Both the position numbers and the translations under genes were made by a program. DNA of 64,000 bases from an uncultured Candidatus Melainabacteria bacterium. GTDB taxonomy: Bacteria; Cyanobacteriota; Vampirovibrionia; Gastranaerophilales; Gastranaerophilaceae. Within the stretch, counting starts at the first letter, position 1. Every line of letters starts with the position of its first letter. Under the pieces are notes generated by a model. The model was not told the DNA's origin, did not search any database, and was given only the letters and a program-made list of their open reading frames with translations. Location: positions 1 through 64,000 of the forward strand of contig CAKNXK010000013.1 of the NCBI GenBank assembly GCA_932182025.1. Direction: 5' to 3'. Shown one piece after another: positions 28,063-36,899 of the stretch.

Positions 28063-29049
28063 ATGAAAAATATAAAAGGTATAATTTTTTGTTCTTTATT
28101 TGCTCTTATTGCATATTTCACATGTATGTGCGGTTTTTGCCAAGCTATAAATCTAAATTCGTTAACATTTGCAATAATTATAGGCATGTTTATAGGAAAT
28201 ATTTTTAATCGATTTATTCCTGAAAGCTTTAAATCAGGAATTGCATTTTCTGCTAAAAGATTATTAAGACTTGCAATCGTTTTATATGGATTTAGAATAA
28301 CCTTTCAACAAATTTTTGCAGTTGGAATGCAAGGTTTCTGGGCTGATGTAATAATGCTTACATCTACATACTTGATTGGTTACTACCTTGGAACAAGAGT
28401 ATTTAAATTAGACAAAGACTTATGCATGCTTACATCAATAGGCTCTTCTGTTTGCGGTGCAGCTGCTGTTTTAGGAACAGATGCAATGCTAAAAGCTGAT
28501 TCGCATAAAGTTTCGCTTGCCGTTTCAACAGTTGTATTATTTGGTACAATTGCAATGTTTTTATATCCTATTTTAGCAGGATTAGGAATCCTGCCCCAAG
28601 AAATGTTCGGGATTTATATTGGTTCAACAGTGCACGAAGTTGCTCAAGTTGTCGCAGCGGGAAGCGCAATTTCGCCAGCAGTTTGTGATACAGCTGTTAT
28701 TGTTAAATTAACAAGAGTAATGATGCTTGTACCATACCTTTTCTTACTTGGTTTATATTTATCAAAAAAATCTCACACAAAAAGAACAAAAGTCCCTATG
28801 CCATGGTTTGCAATAATGTTTATTGTTATGTGCGGATTTAATTCATTAAACATACTTCCTAATGCAGTAAAAAGCGGTATTATAGAATTCGACATATTCC
28901 TCTTAACTGTCGCAATGTTCGGACTTGGAGTCGAAACAAATTTTGATAAGATAAAAGGACTCGGTATTAAACCAATCTTACTAGCAGGAATAATGTTTAT
29001 ATGGCTTGTAGTCTTTGGAGCGATTATGAATTTTTCTTTCGTTTCTTAG
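28063..29049 (+). CDS. YeiH/UPF0324 family membrane protein
   Basis: This family of about ten-helix inner-membrane proteins is annotated as putative sulfate exporters; the substrate is not settled. The 328-residue protein shows the family signatures LTFAIIIGMFIGN, KRLLRLAIVLYGFRITFQQI, SIGSSVCGAAAVLGTDA and GSTVHEVAQVVAAG. Length is normal. TGATATAAT at about 28012-28020 is a probable extended -10. Its 3' end overlaps the convergent TolC-type gene by 26 bases. Confidence 0.88.
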   Translation: MKNIKGIIFCSLFALIAYFTCMCGFCQAINLNSLTFAIIIGMFIGNIFNRFIPESFKSGIAFSAKRLLRLAIVLYGFRITFQQIFAVGMQGFWADVIMLTSTYLIGYYLGTRVFKLDKDLCMLTSIGSSVCGAAAVLGTDAMLKADSHKVSLAVSTVVLFGTIAMFLYPILAGLGILPQEMFGIYIGSTVHEVAQVVAAGSAISPAVCDTAVIVKLTRVMMLVPYLFLLGLYLSKKSHTKRTKVPMPWFAIMFIVMCGFNSLNILPNAVKSGIIEFDIFLLTVAMFGLGVETNFDKIKGLGIKPILLAGIMFIWLVVFGAIMNFSFVS

Positions 29050-30484
29050 ATTTTTTGCCATCCAAATCTAATTCGACTTCACCATTAACTAAATTTTTAC
29101 CAATATATTTTTCCAAATCAGCTTTTGCTGAATTGAATTGGTATAAAGAATTATAATATTGAAGCATCGCATCCTGATACTGAACTTGCGCTTCTCTTAG
29201 CTCAACTGGATTTCCAACGCCGACTTTGTATCTACCGTAAGATAATTCATAGTTCTCTTTTGCCTGCTTTAAGCCCAAAAACGCTACAGGGATTGAATTT
29301 TTCTTCTCAATCATTGAATAATATGCCTGTTGAATTTCAAAATAAATATTATTCTTTGTACTTATTGCAGTTGCCTGTTCTTTAGAATACAATGCTTTCG
29401 CTTCTTTAATTTCATTATTAATAAGCATCATATTAATTGTAGGGAAATTCAAGTATCCGCCAAAATTATAACCATAATTTGAAACAAATGTTCTACCCCC
29501 TATTTGATACTGACCTTCAGCTGTAATAGTCGGGAAATATGATTTCTTAACTAATTTTACATTCTGCCTTGCTTCTTCGACCCTAAGCTCTGCCAATTGA
29601 TAATCTGGTCTGGAATCTCGTGCGATATCAATTGCCTGTGCTAAGGTTATTTCACAAGGATCATATCTCAAATGGTCTCCCACAGCATATTTATTTGTAT
29701 AAGGAAGCCCCATACTGTTATTAAGCCTTGCCATTGCAATATCTACAGCGTTTTCAGCCTGAATAAGCATTAATTTTGCATTACTTAAATTGACTTCTGC
29801 AATCGTTACATCTACCTTTGGCGATGTTCCTGCTGTATAAAAAGCTTTTGCCTGATTATAAAACGCTTCATAACGAGCAACCATTTCTTCGGCAACTTTT
29901 TTAGCTTCTAATGCATACTGAAAAGCATAGTAAGCCTTTTTTACTTCACAAATCACCTCATTAACAGTACCTGTCAATGATACTTTATAACCTTCTCTAT
30001 CTAATTTTCTTATAGTGACCTGATTTTGTGTAACCCCAAAGTCATAGAGCATTTGGCTTGCAGAAACCTGACCCAATACAAAATAGTTGAAAATCAAATT
30101 TTCACCAAAAGCATCTGATAACTGCAATTGTTTAATTCTTGAATAGCCTGTTTGCCAACTAAATTGAGGAAAATACGACGACCATGCCTGCTTAATACGT
30201 GCATCTGATGCAAAAACATCCTGCATAGCAGCCTGAATTCTCGGATTGTTACCTAATGCAAGACGCAAACATTCTTCCATAGAAATATCCATTACTTCTT
30301 CAACTCCGCCAACAATAAGAGTTGAACTTTCTTGTGGTTCACCTTTCGGTTCAACATCCACACTATCAGGATATTCTTCTTTCTTAATCTCATTACCCAA
30401 TTGCACATCTTTATTCCAGAACGCAGCATTAGCTGATGTTTGACACAAAGATACCATTATTAAAAATATTATAAATTTCTTCAT
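29024..30484 (-). CDS. TolC-family outer-membrane efflux channel
   Basis: This is the outer-membrane duct of the tripartite efflux pump encoded directly upstream. The 486-residue protein has a signal peptide (residues 1-20, SANA-AF) and two homologous halves of long helices. The repeated TolC motifs include LALGNNPRIQAAM and SRPDYQLAELRVEEAR, and YGRYKVGVGNPVELREAQVQYQDA in the second half. The C-terminal tail is Lys-rich. It overlaps the RND gene stop by four bases (ATGA-type coupling). Confidence 0.93.
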   Translation of the reverse strand: MKKFIIFLIMVSLCQTSANAAFWNKDVQLGNEIKKEEYPDSVDVEPKGEPQESSTLIVGGVEEVMDISMEECLRLALGNNPRIQAAMQDVFASDARIKQAWSSYFPQFSWQTGYSRIKQLQLSDAFGENLIFNYFVLGQVSASQMLYDFGVTQNQVTIRKLDREGYKVSLTGTVNEVICEVKKAYYAFQYALEAKKVAEEMVARYEAFYNQAKAFYTAGTSPKVDVTIAEVNLSNAKLMLIQAENAVDIAMARLNNSMGLPYTNKYAVGDHLRYDPCEITLAQAIDIARDSRPDYQLAELRVEEARQNVKLVKKSYFPTITAEGQYQIGGRTFVSNYGYNFGGYLNFPTINMMLINNEIKEAKALYSKEQATAISTKNNIYFEIQQAYYSMIEKKNSIPVAFLGLKQAKENYELSYGRYKVGVGNPVELREAQVQYQDAMLQYYNSLYQFNSAKADLEKYIGKNLVNGEVELDLDGKKSKKRKKNS

Positions 30485-33400
30485 TTTCTAAACCTCTGAA
30501 TATAAGCCGAAGATTTTTCTTTCATTTCATTAATCATTACAAAAAACGCAGGAACTAAAATACTTCCAAGAAAAGCAACTGCCATCATGCCGCCAAATAC
30601 AGAAACCCCGATTGAATTTCTACTTCCAGCACCTGCACCTTTAGCGAATACCAATGGTAATAAACCTAATATAAACGCAATATTTGTCATCATAACCGCT
30701 CTGAATCTAAGCTTAGCAGCTTGCATGGCAGCTTGAATATAATGCATTCCTTCTTTATCCATAGCGTCTTTTGCAAACTCTACAATCAAAATAGCCTGTT
30801 TTGTACTCAAACCGATTAACATTACCAAACCAACCTGCGCATACACATCAAGTGATAAGCCCCAAACATATTGGAAGAACAACGCTCCCAATAATGCAAC
30901 AGGTGAAATTAGAAGTACCGCAATTGGTAAAGTCCAGCTTTCATAAAGAGCTACTAAGAATAAGTATACAAAAGTTAGCGCCATCGCCAAAATCGGTCCT
31001 ATTTGACCTGATGATTGCTGCTCTTGAAGAGAAGTTCCGGACCAAGCATAGTCCATATCATTAGGTAACAATTCATCGGATAGTTTTTCCATCGCATCCA
31101 TAGCAGCACCTGAACTCACCCCGCTTGCCTGCGAACCATTCAATGTAACTGCCGAATACATATTAAAACGTTTCATTGAATAAGGACCAACCATGTCTTT
31201 TGTTGTTATTACCGAACTCAACGGTACCATTTTTCCATAATTATTTTTTACATATACCTTGCTCATATCACTTAGTTTTTCACGGTAAGGAGCATCTGCC
31301 TGCATAAATACACGATAAACACGACCGTATTTATTAAAGTCATTTATATAAGTTGCACCGAATTGAGCAGCAAGGGTCGAATAAATTTCGGATATCGAAA
31401 CTCCTTGAGCCAGTGCCTTATCTTCTTCTATATTAACAACAACCTGAGGTAAAGAAGCCGGTTGAAGCGGAGTAAATCCCGCAATCATAGAAGCTTCTTT
31501 TTCATTTTCAGGTGAAGGATTTGTAATTTCTCTTACAAACATTTGAGCCTGATTAAATAATTCATCAAACGACCTATCACCTTTATCAAGCAATTGATAC
31601 TCAAAGCCACCATACATACCCATACCTGTAATTGCTGGCGGTTGGGTTACATAAGCAGAAGCTTCGGGATACTTAGCCGCAATCATATTTGCTTGTTTTG
31701 TAATATTTTTAATAGAAAGTGCTTTTGATTTTCTCTTTGACCACTCATCAAGTTTTAAAATCAAAAATGCTGTATTATCCCCATTCATACCGTTAATTTG
31801 CATAACAGAATGAACTCCCGGAATTTCAGCCATTTCTCTTGACATTTTTAAAACCAAATCAGCAGTTCTGGTTAGAGTTGCACCGTCTTGCAATTGAATC
31901 ATTCCAAACAACGCACCTCTGTCTTCATCCGGCAAGAAGCCTTTTGGAGTAATCCAAAACATTGCGCCTACAAATAGGATAATTCCTAACAATGCAGATA
32001 ATGTTTTTTTAGGTTGTCTTACAAAATACTCAACAACCTCTAAATATTTAACCCTAACACCATTAAACCAATTGTCAAACTTTTGAACAAATTCAAAATC
32101 GGCTTTTTCTTCACCCTCTTTTAATATCATTGCACACAATGCAGGAGAAAGCGTTAACGCAACCAGAGTTGATAAACCGATTGAAGTTGCAATACAAACC
32201 GCAAATTGTCTGTACATTTGCCCTGTAATACCGCTCATAAATGATACGGGCACAAATACCGCCATTAATACTAGAGAAGTTGCAACAACAGCACCAAAAA
32301 CTTCTTGCATTGTAACTTCCGTCGCAGTTACTCTGTCCTTACCTTCCTGAATGTGCCTTTGAGTGTTTTCAAGTACTACAATTGCATCATCTACTACCAG
32401 CCCGACGGCGAGAACCAGTGCAAACAGGATTAACAGGTTAATAGAAAATCCCATCAATGCCATAAATATAAATACACCAATCAATGAAACAGGAATTGCA
32501 AAGAATGGAATTAAAGCCGCCCTTGCTGTTCCTAAGAACAAATAAGTAACCGCACTAACCAAAATAATCGCTAAGATAATAGCACTGATTACCTCTTTAA
32601 TAGATTCTCTTACGAACTCGGTTGTATCATACTGTATTTCGTATTTTATATCACTAGGAAACTTCTTGCTCATTACTTCCATTTTCTTTTTAACACGGTT
32701 TACCAAATCAATGGTATTCGCATCAGGAAGCTGTGCAACCGCGATAATCGCAACACTGCTTTCACCTACTCTAACGGTTGAAGCATAGTTTTCTGCTCCG
32801 AGTTCAACTCTTGCAACATCTTTTAGTCTTACTTTAGAACCCAAAACATCAGATTTTACAATAATGTTTTCAAACTCTTCAACATCTTTTAAACGACCTT
32901 TCGTTCTCAAAGTAAATTTCATCATCTGAGGAGTTTCAAAAGGTTCTACACCAATACTTCCCGCCGGAGCTTGAGTATTTTGTGCATTAATCGCAGCTGC
33001 AATCTCAGAAGATGAAACTCCCAAACTTGCCATTTTATCAGGCTTAAGCCATATTCTCATTGAATAATCACCCGCGCCGAATATCTGAACACGACCACAG
33101 CCTTTTGTACGAGCGAGTTCATCTTTAACATATAAAGTTGCGTAGTTTGCTAAGAACAATGAGTCATAAGTACCGTTAGGTGAAGTTAATGCCATATATA
33201 AAACACCTGCACCACCTGTACTCTTTTGTACCGTCAAACCGTATCGCTTAACCTCTTCCGGCAGACGAGGCTGCACCAATTGGAGTCGGTTTTGGACGTT
33301 TACCAGAGCCATATCAGGATCAGCACCAACATTGAAGTATATGGTCAATTCATAAGAACCGTTTTTTGATTCAGATTCCATATAAAGCATGTCTTCAATA

Positions 33401-33615
33401 CCGTTCAACTGCAACTCAACAGGAGCCGCAATTGTCGACTGAATTACATCAGAACTCGCACCTGAATATGTAGCAGTTACAATAACCTGCGGTGGTGTAA
33501 TTGATGGATATTCCTCTAACGGTAATGTTGTTAGAGAAATTAACCCTGCTAATATAATCGCAATAGATATTACTATCGCAAATTTTGGTCGTTTTATAAA
33601 TAAATTACCTGCCAT
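30481..33615 (-). CDS. RND efflux pump inner-membrane transporter (AcrB/MexB, HAE1 type)
   Basis: This is the proton-driven pump that expels drugs or other hydrophobics through the TolC channel. The 1044-residue protein has the full duplicated RND architecture. It opens FIKRPKFAIVISIAII with LPLEEYPSITPPQV, has TM4 GLVVDDAIVVLENTQRH with the Asp pair of the proton relay, and shows FMSGITGQMYRQFA and the second-half GLSTKQAILIVEFAKD with its Lys. Length is typical. It is the middle gene of an adaptor-pump-channel operon. The real substrates cannot be told from sequence. Confidence 0.95.
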   Translation of the reverse strand: MAGNLFIKRPKFAIVISIAIILAGLISLTTLPLEEYPSITPPQVIVTATYSGASSDVIQSTIAAPVELQLNGIEDMLYMESESKNGSYELTIYFNVGADPDMALVNVQNRLQLVQPRLPEEVKRYGLTVQKSTGGAGVLYMALTSPNGTYDSLFLANYATLYVKDELARTKGCGRVQIFGAGDYSMRIWLKPDKMASLGVSSSEIAAAINAQNTQAPAGSIGVEPFETPQMMKFTLRTKGRLKDVEEFENIIVKSDVLGSKVRLKDVARVELGAENYASTVRVGESSVAIIAVAQLPDANTIDLVNRVKKKMEVMSKKFPSDIKYEIQYDTTEFVRESIKEVISAIILAIILVSAVTYLFLGTARAALIPFFAIPVSLIGVFIFMALMGFSINLLILFALVLAVGLVVDDAIVVLENTQRHIQEGKDRVTATEVTMQEVFGAVVATSLVLMAVFVPVSFMSGITGQMYRQFAVCIATSIGLSTLVALTLSPALCAMILKEGEEKADFEFVQKFDNWFNGVRVKYLEVVEYFVRQPKKTLSALLGIILFVGAMFWITPKGFLPDEDRGALFGMIQLQDGATLTRTADLVLKMSREMAEIPGVHSVMQINGMNGDNTAFLILKLDEWSKRKSKALSIKNITKQANMIAAKYPEASAYVTQPPAITGMGMYGGFEYQLLDKGDRSFDELFNQAQMFVREITNPSPENEKEASMIAGFTPLQPASLPQVVVNIEEDKALAQGVSISEIYSTLAAQFGATYINDFNKYGRVYRVFMQADAPYREKLSDMSKVYVKNNYGKMVPLSSVITTKDMVGPYSMKRFNMYSAVTLNGSQASGVSSGAAMDAMEKLSDELLPNDMDYAWSGTSLQEQQSSGQIGPILAMALTFVYLFLVALYESWTLPIAVLLISPVALLGALFFQYVWGLSLDVYAQVGLVMLIGLSTKQAILIVEFAKDAMDKEGMHYIQAAMQAAKLRFRAVMMTNIAFILGLLPLVFAKGAGAGSRNSIGVSVFGGMMAVAFLGSILVPAFFVMINEMKEKSSAYIQRFRK

Positions 33616-33631
33616 TATTTTTTCCTTTTGG

Positions 33632-33674
33632 TATCACCCCATCCCAACCTTCCCCGTCCAGGGAAGAGGACTCG
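33632..33674 (+). repeat. Dispersed palindromic element between adaptor and pump genes
   Basis: TCACCCCATCCCAACC followed by CTTCCC...GGGAAG matches two stretches inside cca (55682-55722 and 56174-56216). Here it fills most of the gap between the efflux genes. Confidence 0.75.
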
Positions 33675-33679
33675 TTTGC

Positions 33680-34864
33680 TTATTTTTTCCCTAGTATTTT
33701 TTCAAATATATTCTGTTTCTTTTGTGGTTTAGTTTCCTGTGGAAGCACATCTACAATTCTTATAGGTTTACCTGGAATAACTTTTTGCATGCCTGAGGTT
33801 ATAACTTTATCCCCTTTATTTAACCCCTCTGAAACTATCCACATATTATCTTCTGTTTGTCCCATTGTTTTTAAATAAACCATTTTTGGAAGATTCTTTT
33901 CATCCAAAACATACACATACAAGCCTTCCTGGTTTTCTAATGTAGCACTCTGAGGAACAACGGGTAAATCATCCTTAGATTTTGAATAAATAATTACACG
34001 TCCGAAATCACCTTGAAGTAATTCATCATTTGGATTTGGGAAAGTTGCTCTCATAGTAATTGTACCTGTTGTCTCATCAACTTTATTATCGTAAAAGTCC
34101 TGAATCCCTTTATGTTCATATTTTTTTCCTGTACTAAAGAAAAATTCAACATCACGCTCTGCTTTTGCACCATCAATTCTAACAAGTTCAGAATAGTCTT
34201 TAGAATTAATATTAAAAACAACATACATCGGATCTGAACTGTTAATTGTAGTCAAAGCTCCAATTGTAGAATTTACGAAGTTACCAACAGTAACCGCAAT
34301 AATCCCGACTCTTCCGTCAACAGGTGATTTAACCTTCGTATAACCCAAATTTCTTTGAGCATCCCTGTAAGCACTCTCTGCACTGTCCATTTGAGCAGAA
34401 TACGCATCATATTGAGCTAACGCGTTATCATATTCTGCACGAGCAACATAATCCTGTTTAACAAGTTCTTCATAACGTACTAACTGCTTTTGGTAATAAT
34501 TTGACATTGAACGGGCATTATCCATATCGGCTTTTGCCTTTGTTGCCGCATATTGATATTGTTCAGGTTCAATTTCAAACAAAACCTGACCCGCACGCAC
34601 ATAATCACCTTCTTTAAAATAACTCTTAGTCAAATACCCGCTTATACGTGCAAGAACATCAACTCTGTATTTAGCCATAACACGAGCATTTGCGCCAAAC
34701 TGACGTGTAACATTACGTGTTCCGACTTCCGCTACCGTAACGGACGGAGTCATCATGCCTGCCCTTGCTTTAGCTGATTTTATTTTATCCATATTCGACA
34801 GAAACATTCTGCCAAAAATAAGTGCTAATACTACAGCAACAATAATAATTATATTTTTTCTCAT
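33680..34864 (-). CDS. RND efflux periplasmic adaptor (AcrA/MexA type)
   Basis: The adaptor bridges the inner-membrane pump and TolC channel. I chose the ATG at 34864 (MRKNIIII) because GGAGAGGGA precedes it; a longer frame to 34912 lacks this. The 394-residue protein has an N-terminal membrane anchor, a lipoyl/barrel-sandwich half-motif ISGYLTKSYFKEGDYVRAGQ, a coiled-coil hairpin, the second lipoyl half VKSPVDGRVGIIAVTVGN, and a C-terminal barrel. It is the first gene of the operon. No local regulator gene is present. Confidence 0.93.
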   Translation of the reverse strand: MRKNIIIIVAVVLALIFGRMFLSNMDKIKSAKARAGMMTPSVTVAEVGTRNVTRQFGANARVMAKYRVDVLARISGYLTKSYFKEGDYVRAGQVLFEIEPEQYQYAATKAKADMDNARSMSNYYQKQLVRYEELVKQDYVARAEYDNALAQYDAYSAQMDSAESAYRDAQRNLGYTKVKSPVDGRVGIIAVTVGNFVNSTIGALTTINSSDPMYVVFNINSKDYSELVRIDGAKAERDVEFFFSTGKKYEHKGIQDFYDNKVDETTGTITMRATFPNPNDELLQGDFGRVIIYSKSKDDLPVVPQSATLENQEGLYVYVLDEKNLPKMVYLKTMGQTEDNMWIVSEGLNKGDKVITSGMQKVIPGKPIRIVDVLPQETKPQKKQNIFEKILGKK

Positions 34865-34977
34865 TCCCTCTCCAATGTGAATTTCATGAAATATGTGTTG
34901 CAAATACAACACATTAATACTATCATTTCAGCAAAAAAATTTCAAGTACCTTATAAGATTATAATAAAGAAAATAAA

Positions 34978-35196
34978 CTAACCTGCTATAGCTCTCTTGG
35001 TTAATGTTGCAGGATCAGCAATTGCTGTAGTATAAATCTCATAATCATTATTCGGAGCAAAATATCGTCGCAGCGCACTGCGGTTTGTCACTTTTTCAAA
35101 ACATGCAAACGAATCCACATTATCCTTAATATAACCAGCGAAAATACGCTGTTTGAGGGACAAATCATAGTCCTTCAAATTCTTGACGATATACAT
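34978..35196 (-). CDS. Small hypothetical ORF (72 aa), doubtful
   Basis: The composition is protein-like but matches nothing I know. TATAAT lies about ten bases before the start, so a leaderless message is possible. No ribosome site is seen. It starts only 20 bases from the divergent ORF at 35217, which makes it unlikely that both are expressed from standard promoters. Confidence 0.4.
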   Translation of the reverse strand: MYIVKNLKDYDLSLKQRIFAGYIKDNVDSFACFEKVTNRSALRRYFAPNNDYEIYTTAIADPATLTKRAIAG

Positions 35197-35216
35197 ATAC
35201 CTATATTATATAACCT

Positions 35217-35543
35217 TTGAATACTGATTTGAATAGCAAAAACACAAATCTTTACAATAAAGCAAATATTTTCAAAAAACATTCTTTATATAATAATTCA
35301 ATAGGGCAAAAGACAGAGCAGGCAGGGAAGAATTATGAGCAAAAAGAACTAATCCAAAACGTACTCTATACAAATATTGTTACATACCCTGCAGTGAGAC
35401 TAGAAGAATGTCGATTAAGACTCTGCATAATGAAAGATTTAACTTATGAGCAGATTGACAAAGCAATTGAAATACTAAAAAAATGGGCTGAGATAATTCT
35501 CAACCCATTTTTTATTAAAACAAATAAATGTCAAACTATTTGA
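35217..35543 (+). CDS. Small hypothetical ORF (108 aa) with TTG start, doubtful
   Basis: The frame opens with TTG and lacks a ribosome site. The N-terminal half is Asn/Lys-rich and low in complexity. The second half (VRLEECRLRLCIMKDLTYEQ...) looks like a real amphipathic helical protein. Its last 20 codons run through the rplL terminator hairpin and eight bases into rplL on the other strand. It may be a real gene with a misplaced start, or a remnant. Confidence 0.38.
   Translation: MNTDLNSKNTNLYNKANIFKKHSLYNNSIGQKTEQAGKNYEQKELIQNVLYTNIVTYPAVRLEECRLRLCIMKDLTYEQIDKAIEILKKWAEIILNPFFIKTNKCQTI
35478..35513. terminator. Terminator of rplJL
   Basis: AAAATGGGCTGAG and CTCAACCCATTTT form a stem with one G-T pair, flanked by A on the left and T on the right. 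It is 23 bases after the rplL stop on the minus strand, and could also end transcripts coming from the left. Confidence 0.88.
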
Positions 35544-35910
35544 TTTCAACAGTTGCGCCAGCAGCTTCAAGTTGTTTTTTGATAGCTTCAGCGTCTTCTT
35601 TTTTAACGCCTTCTTTAACTGCTTTTGGAGCACCATCAACTAGATCCTTAGCTTCTTTTAAGCCTAAGCCAGTGATAGCTCTTACTTCTTTAAGAACTGC
35701 GATTTTCTTATCAGCAGGAACTGATGCTAAGATAACGTTAACTTCAGAAGCTTCTTCAGCAGCAGCTTCAGCTGGAGCAGCAGCTACAGCAGCAACAGCT
35801 ACAGGAGCAGCAGCAGAAACGCCGAATTTTTCTTCCATAGCTTTTACTAATTCAGCAGCTTCTAATAAAGTTAATTTTTCAATTGATTCTAAAATTGCTT
35901 CTACACTCAT
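35536..35910 (-). CDS. rplL: Ribosomal protein L7/L12
   Basis: L7/L12 forms the stalk that recruits translation GTPases. The 124-residue protein has the N-terminal dimerisation helix (ILESIEKLTLLEAAELVKAMEEKFG), an Ala-rich hinge and the C-terminal domain with KIAVLKEVRAITGLGLKEAKDLVDGAP. Length and composition are typical. AAAAAGGAG before 35910 is the ribosome site. It follows rplJ by 99 bases in the standard order. Confidence 0.98.
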   Translation of the reverse strand: MSVEAILESIEKLTLLEAAELVKAMEEKFGVSAAAPVAVAAVAAAPAEAAAEEASEVNVILASVPADKKIAVLKEVRAITGLGLKEAKDLVDGAPKAVKEGVKKEDAEAIKKQLEAAGATVEIK

Positions 35911-36009
35911 GATTTTCTCCTTTTTATTAATTTGTTGTAGTATTACTTTTTGATTTCTTACGAGTAACTTCTGACTTGTAGTCTAACCTACCAGCCAAAT
36001 ATATTTACC

Positions 36010-36531
36010 CTATGCAGACTTTTGGTCTCTAACAGCTGCAACTGCTCTAGTAAGAGAAGCCATAACAGCACTGATAGATCCAGCGATACCTGTAGCAGGT
36101 GAATTTACGCAGCCAAGCATTTTTGCGTAGATTTCCTCTTTTGAAGGAAGAGTTGCAAGAGCTTTTGCTTCTGCAGCTGTCATTAATCGACCGTCCATAG
36201 CAGCAGCGATAATTTCGCCTTTCTTGGTATCTTTAATAAATTTAGATAAAGCTTTAGCAGGTGCTACTTGATCACCGAAACCGAACGCAATAGCGATTGG
36301 TCCTTTGAAAGTTTCAGCCAATACTTCATAAGGGGTGTCCTTAACAGCAAGTTTTGCAAGAGTATTTTTTGTAACCATATAATCGCCGTCTTCTTTTTGA
36401 AGTGCTCTTCTTAGGTTAGTAATCTCTTCTACTGAATATCCTTTGTATTCGGTAACAATTGCAACTTGTGCTTTATCAACCTTCTCTTTAATAAGAGAAA
36501 CTTTGTCTTGTTTAAAAGCTTTTGTTGACAT
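36010..36531 (-). CDS. rplJ: Ribosomal protein L10
   Basis: L10 anchors L7/L12 dimers to the ribosome and autoregulates its operon through the leader RNA. I chose the ATG at 36531 (MSTKAFKQDKVSLI) because AAAGGAG precedes it; the frame could open 18 codons earlier without a site. The 173-residue protein has the family N-terminus (VTEYKGYSVEEITNLRRAL, MVTKNTL) and the C-terminal L7/L12-binding helix. The usual rplK-rplA pair does not precede it in the window. Confidence 0.97.
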   Translation of the reverse strand: MSTKAFKQDKVSLIKEKVDKAQVAIVTEYKGYSVEEITNLRRALQKEDGDYMVTKNTLAKLAVKDTPYEVLAETFKGPIAIAFGFGDQVAPAKALSKFIKDTKKGEIIAAAMDGRLMTAAEAKALATLPSKEEIYAKMLGCVNSPATGIAGSISAVMASLTRAVAAVRDQKSA

Positions 36532-36589
36532 TTTTTGCTCCTTTGTTTTTTTTAACATTCTTCCAAAATCATCGTATTCTGCCACCGAA

Positions 36590-36845
36590 TTTTGTTAATT
36601 AAACCTACTAGCCTATTAAAATCCTACTGGACAAAATTCTGATTTTTTCAAAGTGCTTTGTATTTTTCTCGACCTGAAAATCTTATACATACTAAAAAGA
36701 TTTTGCAATCTTCTCTAATCACAAAATCTACACAATATAAGCTATTTATATTTTAAGGCACAACCTGCACCCTGTGTGTAATCTCGGCTAGCTCTATCGA
36801 ATTAAATCCTAACATTAAGGATACTAACTGTCTGCGATTAGGTCT
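36590..36845 (-). ncRNA. Ribosomal L10 leader RNA
   Basis: The gap between the glycosyltransferase gene and rplJ is over 300 bases. On the minus strand it contains GAAGACCTAAT, GCAGACAGTTAG and later CTAGCCGAGATT, the phrases that mark the L10 leader (autoregulatory binding site for L10-L12). The core is about 36745-36845. The stretch down to 36590 is A/T-rich and may carry further structure. Regulation by L10 is known for the family and inferred here. Confidence 0.8.
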
Positions 36846-36847
36846 TC

Positions 36848-36876
36848 ATCGTAACAAAAGCAAATTTTTGTGTCAA
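36848..36876 (-). promoter_or_regulatory. Sigma-A promoter of rplJL
   Basis: On the minus strand TTGACA (36876-36871), a 17-base spacer and TACGAT (36853-36848) form a near-consensus housekeeping promoter. Transcription would start near 36841, just before the L10 leader core. Confidence 0.85.
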
Positions 36877-36899
36877 GTAGTTAAGCTTAATTTGTTAAG

